Assembly (NCBI RefSeq): GCF_003865095.1
Contig: NZ_BHYK01000001.1
Span: 186,001 to 250,000, forward strand
DNA length: 64,000 bases
Direction of reading: 5' to 3'
From: Clostridium tagluense
Lineage (GTDB): Bacteria > Bacillota > Clostridia > Clostridiales > Clostridiaceae
Part shown: positions 18,656 to 29,251 of the stretch, one piece after another
How the letters are laid out: the number at the start of each line of letters is the position of its first letter
Position numbering within the stretch: position 1 is the stretch's first letter
Notes under the pieces: model-generated
Seen by the model: only the letters and a program-made list of their open reading frames with translations
Databases searched by the model: none
What the model was told of the DNA's origin: nothing
Made by a program: the position numbers and the translations under genes

Positions 18656-21157
18656 ATGAAATTTTTCAATAAGTTATTTGGTAGTTATAGTGATAGAGAA
18701 ATAAAAAGGATAATTTCAACAGTAGATAAGATAGAGGAATTAGATGCAAAAATGACTAGCTTAACTGATGAAGAGCTTAAAGCGAAAACAGAAGAATTTA
18801 AGACTAGGCTAAATAATGGAGAGACTTTGGATGATGTATTACCTGAAGCCTTTGCAGCAGTAAGAGAAGCTTCATGGAGAGTTCTTAACATGAAGCATTT
18901 TAGAGTTCAATTAATAGGTGGTATAATACTACACCAAGGAAGAATAACTGAAATGAGAACTGGTGAAGGAAAGACACTAGTGGCTACACTCCCATCATAT
19001 TTAAATGCTCTAACAGGAAAGGGTGTCCACATAGTTACAGTCAATGACTATCTTGCAAAAAGAGATAGAGATGAGATGGGGAGAATACATGAATTTTTAG
19101 GACTTTCTGTAGGAGTAATTATTCATGATTTAGACCAAACTCAAAGACAAGAGGCCTATAATTCAGATATAACTTATGGAACAAATAATGAGTTTGGATT
19201 CGATTATTTAAGAGATAATATGGTTGTTTATAAAGAAGAAAGAGTTCAAAGAAAACTAAATTTTGTAGTGGTGGATGAGGTTGACTCCATATTAATAGAT
19301 GAAGCTAGAACCCCACTTATAATATCTGGAGAAGGGGAAAAATCTACAGATTTTTATAAAGTAGCAGATTATTTTGTTAAGGGACTTGTGAAGGAAGAAG
19401 ACTATACTATAGATGAAAAAGCTAGTGCAGTTATAATGTCTGATGTTGGTATAGACAAAGCAGAAAAATATTTCCACTTAGAAAATTATACTGATGCAGA
19501 AAATATGAATGTACAACACCATGTGGTTCAAGCTTTAAAAGCAAACTATATCATGAGAAAAGATAAAGATTACATGGATAAAGATGGGGAAGTTATAATT
19601 GTAGATGAGTTTACTGGAAGACTTATGGAAGGCCGGAGATATAGTGATGGACTTCACCAAGCTATTGAAGCAAAAGAAGGCGTAAAAATTGAAAAAGAGT
19701 CAAAAACGCTTGCTACAATTACCTTCCAAAACTATTTTAGAATGTATAATAAGTTATCGGGTATGACTGGTACTGCACTTACAGAAGAAAATGAATTTAG
19801 AGAAATATATGGACTTGACGTATTAGTAATACCTACTAATAGGCCGCTGGCAAGAGTTGATAATGCAGATTTAGTTTATAAAACTGTTAAGGGAAAATAT
19901 AAGGCCATAGTAGATGAAATAGTTGAGACATATAAAATTAAGCAACCTGTTCTTGTAGGTACTGTTAGTATAGAGAAATCAGAATTATTATCTGAAATGC
20001 TTAAAAGACGTGGAATCCCTCATCAAGTACTTAATGCTAAATATCATGAAAAAGAAGCTGATATAATATCACATGCAGGAGCACTTGGCATGGTTACTAT
20101 AGCAACTAATATGGCAGGTCGTGGTACGGATATTAAGCTTGAAGATGGAGTTGTTGAAGTTGGAGGACTCAAGATAATTGGAACTGAAAGACATGAATCT
20201 AGACGTATTGATAATCAGCTTAGAGGACGTTCTGGTCGTCAAGGAGATGTAGGAAGCTCAAGATTTTACATATCACTAGAAGATGATTTAATGAGAATAT
20301 TCGGTTCAGAAAGACTTCAGGGAGTAGTAGAAAAATTAGGTTTAACTGATGAAGATGCTATCGAAAGTAAAATGGTAAGTGGAGCTATAGAAAGTGCTCA
20401 AAAGAAAGTTGAAGGAAATAATTTTGATATAAGAAAAAATGTTGTTCAATACGATGATGTAATGAATCAGCAAAGAGAAATAATATATAGACAAAGAACA
20501 GAGGTTCTTCAAGGAGAAAACATAAAAGATCAAGTTGAAGAAATGATAAAAGATGTTGTTTTAACTGCAGTGGAATCTCATATTACAGGCATAGAGGAAA
20601 GTTTTGATGAGGAATTAGTAAAATTAATTAATTTCCTTGAACAAATATATCTTCCAAAGGGAATTGTTTCAATAGAAGAATTGGGTAAAACATCTAATGA
20701 AGAAATTAAGACTACTCTTTTAGATATAGCTGTGAAAATGTATGCTGAGAAAGAAGAACATTTCGGTGAGGAACAAATGAGAGAAGTTGAAAGAGTTATT
20801 CTTCTAAGGGTTGTAGACAGCAAGTGGATGGATCATATTGATGATATGGAGCATTTAAAGCAAGGTATTGGACTTAGAGCTTATAAGCAACAAGATCCAT
20901 CACAAGCCTACCAAATGGAAGGTAGCGATATGTTTGCTGAAATGATTGAAAACATAAAGACAGAAACAGTTAAATACTTATTCCACGTGCAAATAGAAAA
21001 AGCACCTGAAAGAGAAATGGTTGCCAAGATTACATCAACCAATCATGATGATTCCGCTAAAAAAGAACCAAATAAAAAAGAAGTTAAACCAGGAAGAAAT
21101 GATGACTGTTCTTGTGGGTCAGGGAAGAAATATAAAAACTGCTGTGGCAGAGGCTAA
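18656..21157 (+). CDS. secA: Preprotein translocase ATPase SecA
   Basis: 833 residues from ATG 18656; in-frame starts 15 bp earlier overlap the GAGGATG ribosome site. SecA drives protein export through SecYEG. Visible motifs: Walker A region [67 protein letters not shown], and a C-terminal zinc-binding tail [13 protein letters not shown]. Length and domain order are normal. Confidence 0.98.
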   Translation: MKFFNKLFGSYSDREIKRIISTVDKIEELDAKMTSLTDEELKAKTEEFKTRLNNGETLDDVLPEAFAAVREASWRVLNMKHFRVQLIGGIILHQGRITEMRTGEGKTLVATLPSYLNALTGKGVHIVTVNDYLAKRDRDEMGRIHEFLGLSVGVIIHDLDQTQRQEAYNSDITYGTNNEFGFDYLRDNMVVYKEERVQRKLNFVVVDEVDSILIDEARTPLIISGEGEKSTDFYKVADYFVKGLVKEEDYTIDEKASAVIMSDVGIDKAEKYFHLENYTDAENMNVQHHVVQALKANYIMRKDKDYMDKDGEVIIVDEFTGRLMEGRRYSDGLHQAIEAKEGVKIEKESKTLATITFQNYFRMYNKLSGMTGTALTEENEFREIYGLDVLVIPTNRPLARVDNADLVYKTVKGKYKAIVDEIVETYKIKQPVLVGTVSIEKSELLSEMLKRRGIPHQVLNAKYHEKEADIISHAGALGMVTIATNMAGRGTDIKLEDGVVEVGGLKIIGTERHESRRIDNQLRGRSGRQGDVGSSRFYISLEDDLMRIFGSERLQGVVEKLGLTDEDAIESKMVSGAIESAQKKVEGNNFDIRKNVVQYDDVMNQQREIIYRQRTEVLQGENIKDQVEEMIKDVVLTAVESHITGIEESFDEELVKLINFLEQIYLPKGIVSIEELGKTSNEEIKTTLLDIAVKMYAEKEEHFGEEQMREVERVILLRVVDSKWMDHIDDMEHLKQGIGLRAYKQQDPSQAYQMEGSDMFAEMIENIKTETVKYLFHVQIEKAPEREMVAKITSTNHDDSAKKEPNKKEVKPGRNDDCSCGSGKKYKNCCGRG

Positions 21158-21229
21158 TAATTATTAGTTGTTTCGGAGAACTTAGCAAGGGTTAGTAATT
21201 ATGGATAAAATAAGGAATAGTAATAGTTC

Positions 21230-21312
21230 AAAATTGACAGATGACAGTTGACAGTTAATAAAATTTTTCCCAGTGGAAAAACGAAAACTAAACTGTTTAC
21301 TGTCAATTTTTA
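21230..21312. repeat. Imperfect inverted repeat with TTGACAG units
   Basis: Arms starting AAAATTGACAGATGACAGTT and ending in the near-complement AACTGTTTACTGTCAATTTT frame about 83 bp, with an inner stem TTTTTCC/GGAAAAA. It lies between secA and prfB. It resembles small dispersed palindromic elements; only one copy was noticed in this window. Confidence 0.5.
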
Positions 21313-21333
21313 ATTAAAAAAGGGGTGCAATAA

Positions 21334-22438
21334 TTGATAGTACAAATAGAAGAAATAGTAAGTGAATTAAATGTAGTAAAAGTTAACGTAGAAGAAATCA
21401 GGGTGTCTCTTTGACATAACAACATTGGAAAAAGAATTAAGAGAGTTTGAATTTAAAATGCAAGAAACTAGTTTTTGGGATGATACTGACCTAGCACAAG
21501 AAATTGCTCAGAAAGCTAAGGCGATTAAAGATAAAATTGATAGATTTAACCTATTGATCAGTAAAATAGAGGACTTAGATGTGCTAATTGAGCTTAGTGC
21601 AGAGGAAGAAGATGATTCATCTATGGGAGAAATAAAAAGCGAATTAAGAGATGTAGCCCATGATATTGACAGGTTTAGAATAGAAATTTTACTGTCTGGA
21701 AAATATGATATAAATAATGCTATTTTAACCCTTCACAACGGTGCAGGTGGAAATGATGCTCAAGATTGGACGGAAATGCTGTATAGGATGTACTCAAGAT
21801 GGTGTGAAAAGAAGGGATATAAAATTGAAGTTTTAGATTATCAGCCCTCTGATGAGGCAGGTATTAAAGCAGTTACATTAAAAATAACTGGTGAGTTTGC
21901 CTATGGATATCTAAAAGCTGAAAAGGGAGTGCATAGACTTGTAAGAATTTCACCCTTTAATGCAAATGGAAAAAGACAAACTTCCTTTGCTTCTTGCGAA
22001 GTGCTTCCAGAGCTCACTGAAAGTCAAGATATCGATATAAGACCTGATGACCTCAGAATAGACACTTACAGGTCTGGTGGTGCTGGAGGTCAACATGTAA
22101 ATAAAACTGAGTCAGCCATAAGGATTACGCATATACCTACGGGCATAGTAGTTCAGTGTCAAAATGAAAGAAGTCAGCATAGTAATAAACAAACTGCAAT
22201 GAAGATGCTTATGGCAAAACTTTTAGATTTAAAGGAAAGAGCTAAAAAGGATAGAATTGAAGATTTAACTGGAGATTTGAAAGATAATGGCTGGGGAAGT
22301 CAAATTAGATCTTATGTATTTCATCCCTATAATTTGGTTAAAGACCATAGAACTAATACAGAGATGGGAAATGTAGATGCAGTTATGGATGGGGATATAG
22401 ATATTTTCATCGAAGAGTACCTTAGAATGAATAAATAA
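21334..22438 (+). CDS. prfB: Peptide chain release factor 2 with programmed +1 frameshift
   Basis: Full product 367 residues, read as 21334-21411 joined to 21413-22438. The first frame starts at TTG 21334 (GGGGTG upstream) and ends after 26 codons at CTT TGA; the internal SD-like AGGGTG sits a few bases before the shift site. Slipping +1 continues as GAC ATA ACA and enters the main frame. RF2 recognises UGA and UAA; the shift at its own UGA is the classic autoregulatory circuit. The GGQ catalytic motif lies in SGGAGGQHVNKTESAIR, and the SPF codon-recognition tripeptide in RISPFNANGKRQTSFAS. A frame starting at 21425 alone would lack the N-terminus. Confidence 0.95.
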
Positions 22439-22480
22439 AATAATCCGGTAGAATATTTAATTATTCTACCGGATTATTTT
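22439..22480 (+). terminator. Terminator after prfB
   Basis: A long stem built from AATAATCCGGTAGAATA and its complement, followed by T-rich sequence, 1 bp after the prfB stop codon. Confidence 0.85.
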
Positions 22481-22535
22481 ATTTAAGACATACGTGATAA
22501 TTAAGTAGAAAGGGTGAATTTAAAAATATTAGTGG

Positions 22536-22571
22536 AACAAAACAAATGTAGGTTTTTACATTTGTTTTGTT
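22536..22571 (-). terminator. Hairpin overlapping the end of the yeiH-like gene
   Basis: A perfect 15-bp stem (AACAAAACAAATGTA and complement) with a 6-nt loop; the inner side contains the last codons and stop of the minus-strand gene. A T-rich stretch follows a few bases later on the minus strand. It probably ends that transcript. Confidence 0.6.
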
Positions 22572-23563
22572 ATAACTTGCACAGCTATACTAACAATGGC
22601 AACTGTAAACCAGACTATAAGACCTAAAAAGATAGGCTTAACACCATTTTTCATCATTTTTTTAAAGTCAGAGGACAAACCTATAGCTGAAAGAGCCATT
22701 ACTATCATAAATTTGCCCAAAGTATTTATGTAAGATATGCTGTTTCCTTTAAATAATCCTAAAGTATTTAATAGTGAAGCTACTAAAAACCATAATATGA
22801 ACCAAGGAAATATTTTACCTATGCTAAAATTAACAGTATTATCGATTTTTGCTTCTTTTTTCTTTTTGAAAGCAACTACGATACTAAATATAATTGAAAT
22901 GGGTATGATTAAAGTAGCTCTTGTAAGTTTAACTATAGTTGCATAGCTTCCGGCTGCATTACTATAAGCGTAACCCGCAGCAACCACTGAGGAAGTGTCA
23001 TTAATAGCAGTACCAGCCCAAAGTCCAAAGGCTTTATCGGAAAAATGAAGTAAATGGCCAAGGGGTGGGAAAATAAGAACTGCAATAATATTAAATAAAA
23101 ATATAGTAGAAATTGAGTAGGCTATTTCCATTTCATCAGCTTCTATTATAGGAGCTATTGCAGCAATGGCGGACCCTCCGCATATGGCAGTACCTACACC
23201 GATTAGGGATTTTAGCTTTGAAGGAATGCCTAGTAATTTCCCGAAGACATAAGCCGATATAAAGGCTGCTGATAAGGTGAAAAAGGTAACAGATAATGAA
23301 TCCATACCTGTTTGTAATACTTTAGTAAAACTTAATCCGGCACCGAGCACAATTATTGCCCATTGAAGTATTTTTTTAGAAGTGAAGCCTATCCCTTTTA
23401 AAGTATTTTTGGGTTTCCCAATTACATTATTTATAATAATACCTATAACAATACCAAATACAGGGCCACCAACTATAGGTAAAATACTTCCTAGCCAGGT
23501 GGAAATAAGTGCTATAACAAATGCAAATAGTATTCCTTGAATGTTTTGTTTAAACCAATTCAT
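22556..23563 (-). CDS. yeiH: YeiH/UPF0324 family membrane protein (putative sulfate exporter family)
   Basis: 335 residues with about ten hydrophobic helices. The conserved blocks GPVFGIVIGIIINN, GIGFTSKKILQWAIIVLGAGLSF, IGVGTAICGGSAIAAIAPII and LWAGTAINDTSSVVAAGYAYS are typical of this family. The name putative sulfate exporter is a database convention; the transported substrate is not proven. GAGGAG precedes the ATG. A LysR regulator is divergently transcribed 149 bp away, the same arrangement as yeiE-yeiH in enterobacteria, which suggests direct regulation. Confidence 0.9.
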   Translation of the reverse strand: MNWFKQNIQGILFAFVIALISTWLGSILPIVGGPVFGIVIGIIINNVIGKPKNTLKGIGFTSKKILQWAIIVLGAGLSFTKVLQTGMDSLSVTFFTLSAAFISAYVFGKLLGIPSKLKSLIGVGTAICGGSAIAAIAPIIEADEMEIAYSISTIFLFNIIAVLIFPPLGHLLHFSDKAFGLWAGTAINDTSSVVAAGYAYSNAAGSYATIVKLTRATLIIPISIIFSIVVAFKKKKEAKIDNTVNFSIGKIFPWFILWFLVASLLNTLGLFKGNSISYINTLGKFMIVMALSAIGLSSDFKKMMKNGVKPIFLGLIVWFTVAIVSIAVQVITKQM

Positions 23564-23638
23564 AATAACGTCTCCTCATCTTTTATCCTTGTCACTTACT
23601 AATAATAATACCAGTTTAAATTAAAATCAAATTATAAA

Positions 23639-23660
23639 TGCTTATACAAGTATAAGCATT
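23639..23660. promoter_or_regulatory. Candidate operator palindrome between yeiH-like gene and its LysR regulator
   Basis: A near-perfect palindrome beginning ATGCTTATAC and ending in its complement GTATAAGCAT, with a 2-bp centre, in the 149-bp divergent intergenic region. Dyad symmetry with a T-N11-A core is the usual LysR site type. Assignment is from position and symmetry only. Confidence 0.55.
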
Positions 23661-23712
23661 TGTTATATGTTATCATAAGATATAACAATTTATTATGATT
23701 GGAGAGATAAAT

Positions 23713-24600
23713 TTGCTAGATATTAGACTTGTAACATTCATAACCCTTGCCAGCACTAAAAGTTTTACAAAATCAGCAGCACTGTTAAATATAACGCAAC
23801 CAGCTGTATCGCAGCATATAAAATTTTTAGAGGAAAGCTATGAAGTTCGTCTTATTGCAAAACAGGGCAAAGGCTTTAATTTAACAGAGGAGGGCTTAAT
23901 CTTATTAAAATACGCTGAGCAAATAGATGTATTATACAGAAGGTTAGAAATGAATTTAAAGAATAAATCAGCAAGCATAAAAACCTATAATATAGGTGCT
24001 AGTATGACAATTGGAGGCTATGTTTTACCCTATTTATTAGGCGAGCATAAGAAATTATATGAAAACATAGATATTTTGCTCCAAGTAAATAATACAGAAG
24101 AAATATTGAAAAAACTAGTAAATGGAAAAATCGATTTTGCAATGATTGAAGGATTATTTGATAAAAATAAATTTAAGTATAAGAAATTTAAAGAGGATGA
24201 ACTAGTTCTAGCTGTTTCAAAAGATCATGCTTTTGCAAAAATAAAGGAAGTTGACATAGAAGAGGTAATTAATGGTAATCTTATATTAAGAGAAAAAGGG
24301 TCAGGAACTAGAGATATATTAGAAAATAGTCTTATTAAACTTGGTTATCAACTAAATGATTTAAAGGGTTATATGGAAATAGGAAGTATTAGCGCAATTA
24401 AATCTTTAGTTGAGTTAAATCTTGGGTATACAATTATATCAAGAGAAAGTATAAGGAAAGAGCTTAAAATCGGAACTATAAAAGAAGTTGCAATTGTGGG
24501 GTTTCGTATCAAAAGAGAATTTAATTTTGTTTATCTGTACCAAGAAAAATTTATTGAGGAGTTTATGGATTTTTGTTTTAATTTTCTTTATGATAAGTAG
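23713..24600 (+). CDS. LysR-type regulator divergent from the yeiH-like gene
   Basis: 295 residues from TTG 23713, chosen because GGAGAG lies just upstream and the product then begins MLDIRLVTF as in other LysR proteins; an in-frame ATG at 23695 would include the ribosome site. The N-terminal helix-turn-helix (SFTKSAALLNITQPAVSQHIKFLEESY) is followed by a periplasmic-binding-protein-like effector domain. It likely controls the divergent yeiH-like gene and itself. A short palindrome ATGCTTATACAAGTATAAGCAT (23639-23660) in the shared promoter region could be its site. Its 3' end overlaps the convergent TetR gene by 23 bp. Confidence 0.9.
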   Translation: MLDIRLVTFITLASTKSFTKSAALLNITQPAVSQHIKFLEESYEVRLIAKQGKGFNLTEEGLILLKYAEQIDVLYRRLEMNLKNKSASIKTYNIGASMTIGGYVLPYLLGEHKKLYENIDILLQVNNTEEILKKLVNGKIDFAMIEGLFDKNKFKYKKFKEDELVLAVSKDHAFAKIKEVDIEEVINGNLILREKGSGTRDILENSLIKLGYQLNDLKGYMEIGSISAIKSLVELNLGYTIISRESIRKELKIGTIKEVAIVGFRIKREFNFVYLYQEKFIEEFMDFCFNFLYDK

Positions 24601-25153
24601 CATATCTAGTTAAAGCGCTTAGCATACTCCCTTCAATTATTTCATTTAGGTTATCTACAACTGCTTTTGGGGATTCCCTCATGCTATTTTTTATCCATTG
24701 GACGGTTATACCTACAAAAGCATAGGTATAGAAATCTGCAATAAAGTTTTTATCTTTGTCTGAAACTTTTATTTTTGAGGATATATCGTTTATTACTCCC
24801 ATAATAAGATCATAGGTTTTTTCAAAAAGATATCCATCAAATGCATTTTGGCCTGGAGTATTAAGGGCGTTAATATAAAAAGATTTATTACTCAAAAAAT
24901 AAACTAAAGTTTTATACATGCCATCAGTCCAATGGGCATAGTTTTTACAATTATCTATATTTTCTATGGCCTCAGTATAATAAATCCAATTTACAAGATC
25001 AAATTTATCCTTAAAGTGATAATAAAAGGTTTGTCTGTTAATTCCACAGTTATCCACAATTTCGTGTATTGATAATTTGGATAATGGGATTGTTTCCATT
25101 AATTTTTTAATTGATAAGGCAAGAGCTTTTTTTGTTAGCTGTGATCCTGACAT
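24578..25153 (-). CDS. TetR/AcrR family transcriptional regulator
   Basis: 191 residues from ATG 25153, with AGGTGG about 5 bp upstream. The N-terminal helix-turn-helix (LTKKALALSIKKLMETIPLSKLSIHEIVDNCGINRQTFYYHFKDKFDLVNWIYY) is typical TetR. The C-terminal ligand domain resembles the group that includes the dihydroxyacetone-kinase regulator DhaS, but with no dha gene nearby the ligand is unknown. It is convergent with the LysR gene and divergent from the chemoreceptor at 25436. Confidence 0.87.
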   Translation of the reverse strand: MSGSQLTKKALALSIKKLMETIPLSKLSIHEIVDNCGINRQTFYYHFKDKFDLVNWIYYTEAIENIDNCKNYAHWTDGMYKTLVYFLSNKSFYINALNTPGQNAFDGYLFEKTYDLIMGVINDISSKIKVSDKDKNFIADFYTYAFVGITVQWIKNSMRESPKAVVDNLNEIIEGSMLSALTRYATYHKEN

Positions 25154-25435
25154 TATTTCCACCTACAAACATAAGTATTAATAAAAGATAATAATATTAA
25201 CTTTTACTAATAGTATTATAACAAAAAGAATAGGAGCATTCAACAAAAGCAATTTTTATATATGGTATAATATTAAGAAAGTATCCACTGGGATATATGT
25301 GTTTTATTTATAATAAGAAGGAATTCTATACCATTATGTAGAAGAAATACAATGAAGATATTGTTTTTAATTATAATTTTAAAATAGTTTAAAAACAAAT
25401 AATAAAAATAAGAATATACTTTAGGGGGATTAATA

Positions 25436-27139
25436 ATGAAAAGAAAAACAGCAGGATTTAGCTTACTATTTTTTTTGCTTTCTGCAACGGTTTTTAATAT
25501 GTTATTTTTAAATTTAGCATCAAAATCGTTCAAGGCAGTGCTTTCTCAGGGTAATATACCAACTAAGGAATTGGAAATTGTATCACTGGGTATAAATAGT
25601 ATTTATGTAAAATATAATATTGGACTTAGTTTGATTTTTAGTATTGTGCTATTTTGCATTATTTTAATATTAATTAAAAATATGAATCACTCAATGAAAA
25701 CTATAGATAATCAAACAAAAAAAATAGCAGAAGGGCAATTTACAGTTAGAGTAAAAGCAGATGGAGTAGGCGAGGTTATTGCTACAAATATTAATGAAAT
25801 AGTCCGAAATATAAAAAAGGTATTGTGCGAAGTTATGCAAGTATCACAGATGAATAGAGACCTTGCAGATACGCTCCAGAGTAGTGCAGAGCAAACAGAG
25901 ACAACAGCCAATGAAATATCCACTGCCATTTTAGAGGTAGCAGTAGGTGCAACAACTCAAGCGGAGGCTTCAATTTCCACAAAAGAAAACACGCAGCAGA
26001 TGTGGAAAAATGCGGATAAGATTGCTAGGTTTGCAGAAAATGCAAAAAATATTGCGAAAAATATGATTCAGGCAATCCAGATCAATACTGAGATGTTTGC
26101 TAAATTCACTGATAAAATGGAAGACACAGCATTATCTAATTCCAAACTAGCGCATACAATTCAGACATTGCAAGATGAGATTCATAAGATTAATACTATA
26201 ATTCAAGTTGTTACAGATATTAGTGAAAGGACCAACTTACTTGCATTAAATGCTGCAATAGAAGCAGCTAGAGCTGGAGAACAAGGCAAAGGATTTGCAG
26301 TAGTGGCTGATGAAGTACGAAAACTTGCAGAGCAATCCTCAAGTTCAGTAGGAGACATTGGTAAAATAACCACAAATATTATCGAAAAAATTTCTATAAT
26401 AAGTATAGAAGCTAAAGAGGAAGTGAAAAAAATTGAAGAAAATGTTGAATTTGTAGAGCAAGCAAAGGAATCTTTTGGCAAAGTAATTGATTCAACGAAA
26501 TTAACCTATGATGCTGTAGATGAAATTTCTATACTAGCAGTAGAAACTGCCAACGAAGCAGAATATGTAAATGAACTTATGGATAAAGTAAGCTCAATAA
26601 CACAGCAGTCACTAGCTATCACAGAAGAAGTTTCAGCAGCGGCGCAAGAACAAACCACAACAATGCATAATATGTCCGTGATAGTCGGGAAGATGAACAA
26701 GACTGCAGATGAAATTGATGGTCAGTTAAAGAATTTTACAAATAATATTACCTTAGGAGAAAAAGAAAATAATATTATAAAAGAAGGGCTAGAGATATTG
26801 AAGTCAATTGCCATAGAATTAAGTTCAAAAGGGTATTCAATAGAGCATACTTCTGAGCTATTGAAACATAGAAAAAACTCATATATGCAATTTGAATATA
26901 TTGGAGTTATAGATTCAGAGGGTAATGTGAAATTTGCAACAGAGAATATAATTAAAGGTAGTAATAATTACTCCTTTAGGCCTTATTTTAGAGCCTCAGT
27001 AGCAGGAAAAGAATTTAGGAGTGAGCCATATATATCTAATGTCTCTTATAATTATTGCATTGCTATTTCTGTGCCTTTTAAAGATAGTAATGGTGAAATA
27101 AATGGAGTTGTCATGGCCGATATTTGTATAGTAAATTAG
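25436..27139 (+). CDS. Methyl-accepting chemotaxis protein with extra C-terminal sensory-like domain
   Basis: 567 residues. Two membrane helices (about 7-27 and 62-82) flank a very short external loop of about 35 residues; a HAMP linker follows. The signalling hairpin is classic ([41 protein letters not shown]). After the signalling domain, about residues 445-567 form a separate globular region ([65 protein letters not shown]) resembling a Cache/PDC ligand domain, but cytoplasmic. That would make it a sensor of internal signals. TTAGGGGG precedes the ATG. Confidence 0.88.
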   Translation: MKRKTAGFSLLFFLLSATVFNMLFLNLASKSFKAVLSQGNIPTKELEIVSLGINSIYVKYNIGLSLIFSIVLFCIILILIKNMNHSMKTIDNQTKKIAEGQFTVRVKADGVGEVIATNINEIVRNIKKVLCEVMQVSQMNRDLADTLQSSAEQTETTANEISTAILEVAVGATTQAEASISTKENTQQMWKNADKIARFAENAKNIAKNMIQAIQINTEMFAKFTDKMEDTALSNSKLAHTIQTLQDEIHKINTIIQVVTDISERTNLLALNAAIEAARAGEQGKGFAVVADEVRKLAEQSSSSVGDIGKITTNIIEKISIISIEAKEEVKKIEENVEFVEQAKESFGKVIDSTKLTYDAVDEISILAVETANEAEYVNELMDKVSSITQQSLAITEEVSAAAQEQTTTMHNMSVIVGKMNKTADEIDGQLKNFTNNITLGEKENNIIKEGLEILKSIAIELSSKGYSIEHTSELLKHRKNSYMQFEYIGVIDSEGNVKFATENIIKGSNNYSFRPYFRASVAGKEFRSEPYISNVSYNYCIAISVPFKDSNGEINGVVMADICIVN

Positions 27140-27173
27140 TTGGAAATTGTACAGTGTTTATTAAAAAATGTAA

Positions 27174-27212
27174 AAAAATCGTATCACTTTTTTATAAAGT
27201 GATACGATTTTT
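27174..27212. terminator. Bidirectional terminator between chemoreceptor and proS
   Basis: A 17-bp stem (AAAAATCGTATCACTTT and complement) with a 5-nt loop. An A-run on one side and a T-run on the other let it serve both the plus-strand chemoreceptor and the minus-strand proS. Confidence 0.85.
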
Positions 27213-27252
27213 ATTTATATTTTAAATTTAATCTTAGAGCGGACGTCTAATT

Positions 27253-28689
27253 TTAGTAAGCTCTTCCCCAAGTTACTATAGCTTTAGCTGGTTTTCCACA
27301 ACATAAGCAAACACCTTTTTTCTCTGGTTGATCCAGTGGCATGCATCTAGAAGACGCGCCAGCTACTTCTTTTACATTTTCTTCGCAAGCCAAATCTCCA
27401 CACCATGGAGCATCAACAAATCCTAAAGTTTTATCTAGAAGATTTTTTAGCTCTTCTACTGTAGTTGTACTAAAGGTTCTTTTATTTTGTATATTTCTAG
27501 CTTTTTCAAGTAGTGAATTTTGAATATCCTTCAAAATTTCTGGTACTAATGATTCTAGTTCAGGAATTGGAACAATGATTTTTTCTCTTGTATCACGTCT
27601 AACTAATACTACTTGATTTTTTTCTATATCTTTTGGTCCAACTTCTAGTCGTAGTGGCACACCTTTCATTTCGTATTGGCTAAATTTCCATCCAGCCATT
27701 TTGTCGCTGGTATCCATTTTTACTCTAGCTACTTTTGATAACATATCTTTAAGTTCTGTAGCTTTTTCAATTACGCCTTCTTTATGAAGTGCAACTGGAA
27801 CTATTATAAGTTGAATTGGAGCTACTGCTGGTGGCAGAACCAAACCACTTTCATCACCATGAACCATGATTATAGCACCGATAAGTCTTGTAGACATTCC
27901 CCAAGAAGTTTGGTGAACGTAAGCAAGTTTACCCGTTTTATCTGTATATTGAATATTAAATGCTTTGGCAAAACCATCTCCAAAGTTATGAGAAGTACCA
28001 CATTGCAGTGCTTTTCCATCATGCATCAAACTTTCAATTGTGTAAGTGTCTTTTGCTCCTGCAAATTTTTCTTTTTCTGTTTTTTGGCCCTTTATAACTG
28101 GAATTGCAAGGGTTTCTTCACAAAAAGTTGCGTATATATTTAACATTTTAAGGGTTTCTGCTTTTGATTCTTCCGCAGTTGCATGAGCTGTATGACCTTC
28201 TTGCCATAAAAATTCTGAGCTTCTAAGAAAAGGTCTTGTGGTTTTTTCCCATCTTACTACAGAACACCATTGATTATATAATTTAGGGAGATCATTGTAA
28301 GATTGAATTATCTTTGCATAGTGATCGCAAAATAATGTTTCGGAAGTAGGCCTTACGCAAAGTCTCTCTGCTAATAATTCGTTACCACCATGTGTTACCC
28401 AAGCAACCTCTGGTGCGAATCCTTTAACGTGATCTGCTTCTTTTTTCAGAAGACTTTCAGGAATGAACATTGGCATATATACATTTTCATGATCGGTATC
28501 TTTAAACATTTGATCTAAAATTTTCTGAATATTTTCCCAAATAGCATATCCATAAGGTCTAATTACCATACAACCTCTAACACTTGCGTAATCAGCAAGC
28601 TCTGCTTTTTTAACAATATCTGTATACCATTGTGCAAAATCATCTTCCATAGAGGCAATAGATTCTACAAATTTTTTTTCTTTTTCCAT
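27253..28689 (-). CDS. proS: Prolyl-tRNA synthetase, short (ProS type 3) form
   Basis: 478 residues from ATG 28689, with GAGAGGAG upstream; longer in-frame starts extend into the T-box terminator. Class II synthetase features include the motif 2 region [16 protein letters not shown] and the motif 3-like [29 protein letters not shown], with the C-terminal extension ending in tyrosine typical of archaeal/eukaryal-like ProS. It lacks the INS editing domain of the long bacterial form. A C-terminal set of cysteines ([10 protein letters not shown]... CLCCGKP) suggests a zinc site. It is governed by a T-box leader and lies back to back with the prd cluster. Confidence 0.95.
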   Translation of the reverse strand: MEKEKKFVESIASMEDDFAQWYTDIVKKAELADYASVRGCMVIRPYGYAIWENIQKILDQMFKDTDHENVYMPMFIPESLLKKEADHVKGFAPEVAWVTHGGNELLAERLCVRPTSETLFCDHYAKIIQSYNDLPKLYNQWCSVVRWEKTTRPFLRSSEFLWQEGHTAHATAEESKAETLKMLNIYATFCEETLAIPVIKGQKTEKEKFAGAKDTYTIESLMHDGKALQCGTSHNFGDGFAKAFNIQYTDKTGKLAYVHQTSWGMSTRLIGAIIMVHGDESGLVLPPAVAPIQLIIVPVALHKEGVIEKATELKDMLSKVARVKMDTSDKMAGWKFSQYEMKGVPLRLEVGPKDIEKNQVVLVRRDTREKIIVPIPELESLVPEILKDIQNSLLEKARNIQNKRTFSTTTVEELKNLLDKTLGFVDAPWCGDLACEENVKEVAGASSRCMPLDQPEKKGVCLCCGKPAKAIVTWGRAY

Positions 28690-28732
28690 AATTAATCTCC
28701 TCTCATTTAACAAAATATTTAAAAATGAATAC

Positions 28733-29005
28733 AAAAAAAGCTCCATCCCCAAAAGGGACCGAGAATTATCGGTGGTACCACCCTAGTTGATATAAAAAAT
28801 ATCCACTCAGATTCTAGATAACGGTAGAAAGCCGCTGTAGCTTACTGCAAAAAAAACATTTCGTACAGAACTCCAAGGTGGGTTCAAAATGATCTTTTAA
28901 AAATCTTACACCAATGATTTTCTCGCTGTGAAAAGATTTCATTTTTACTAATCCTTTTCTTTGTATTGGGTATATTCACTTTTAATGATAGTTTATTTTA
29001 TACTT
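28733..29005 (-). promoter_or_regulatory. T-box leader of proS (proline-type)
   Basis: On the minus strand the T-box core AGGGTGGTACCACCG lies at 28783-28769. Upstream in stem I the segment GAACCCACCTTGGAG places CCC (28882-28880) in the specifier position, matching proline. A terminator hairpin (CTCGGTCCC with GGGGATGGAG) and a T7 tract (28739-28733) end the leader. Uncharged tRNA-Pro should stabilise the antiterminator and raise proS expression. Confidence 0.93.
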
Positions 29006-29013
29006 TAGAATTA

Positions 29014-29042
29014 ATCATAGAATAAAAATAATAATATGTCAA
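29014..29042 (-). promoter_or_regulatory. Promoter of the proS T-box transcript
   Basis: On the minus strand, TTGACA (29042-29037) and TATGAT (29019-29014) are separated by 17 bp, just upstream of the leader. Confidence 0.8.
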
Positions 29043-29189
29043 GACTATTTTTACCTCAAATTAGGAGTTTTAACATTTTGCATACAATTTAATGAAATAT
29101 GCTTGAAGAAGTGCATGTATATTAAAGAATGGAGCAAAGTACTTAGAGCATAGAATCCTAATATTTTTTATATAATTCAAGGGTTTGCT

Positions 29190-29217
29190 TTGTTATTTTA
29201 AATAAAGTTAGTATAAT
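29190..29217 (+). promoter_or_regulatory. Probable prdR promoter
   Basis: TTGTTA (29190-29195) and perfect TATAAT (29212-29217) with 16-bp spacing, 35 bp upstream of the prdR TTG start. The -35 box is only moderate. Confidence 0.55.
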
Positions 29218-29251
29218 GAAATAAATAGGAAATAATAAAGAAGGTGATGAA

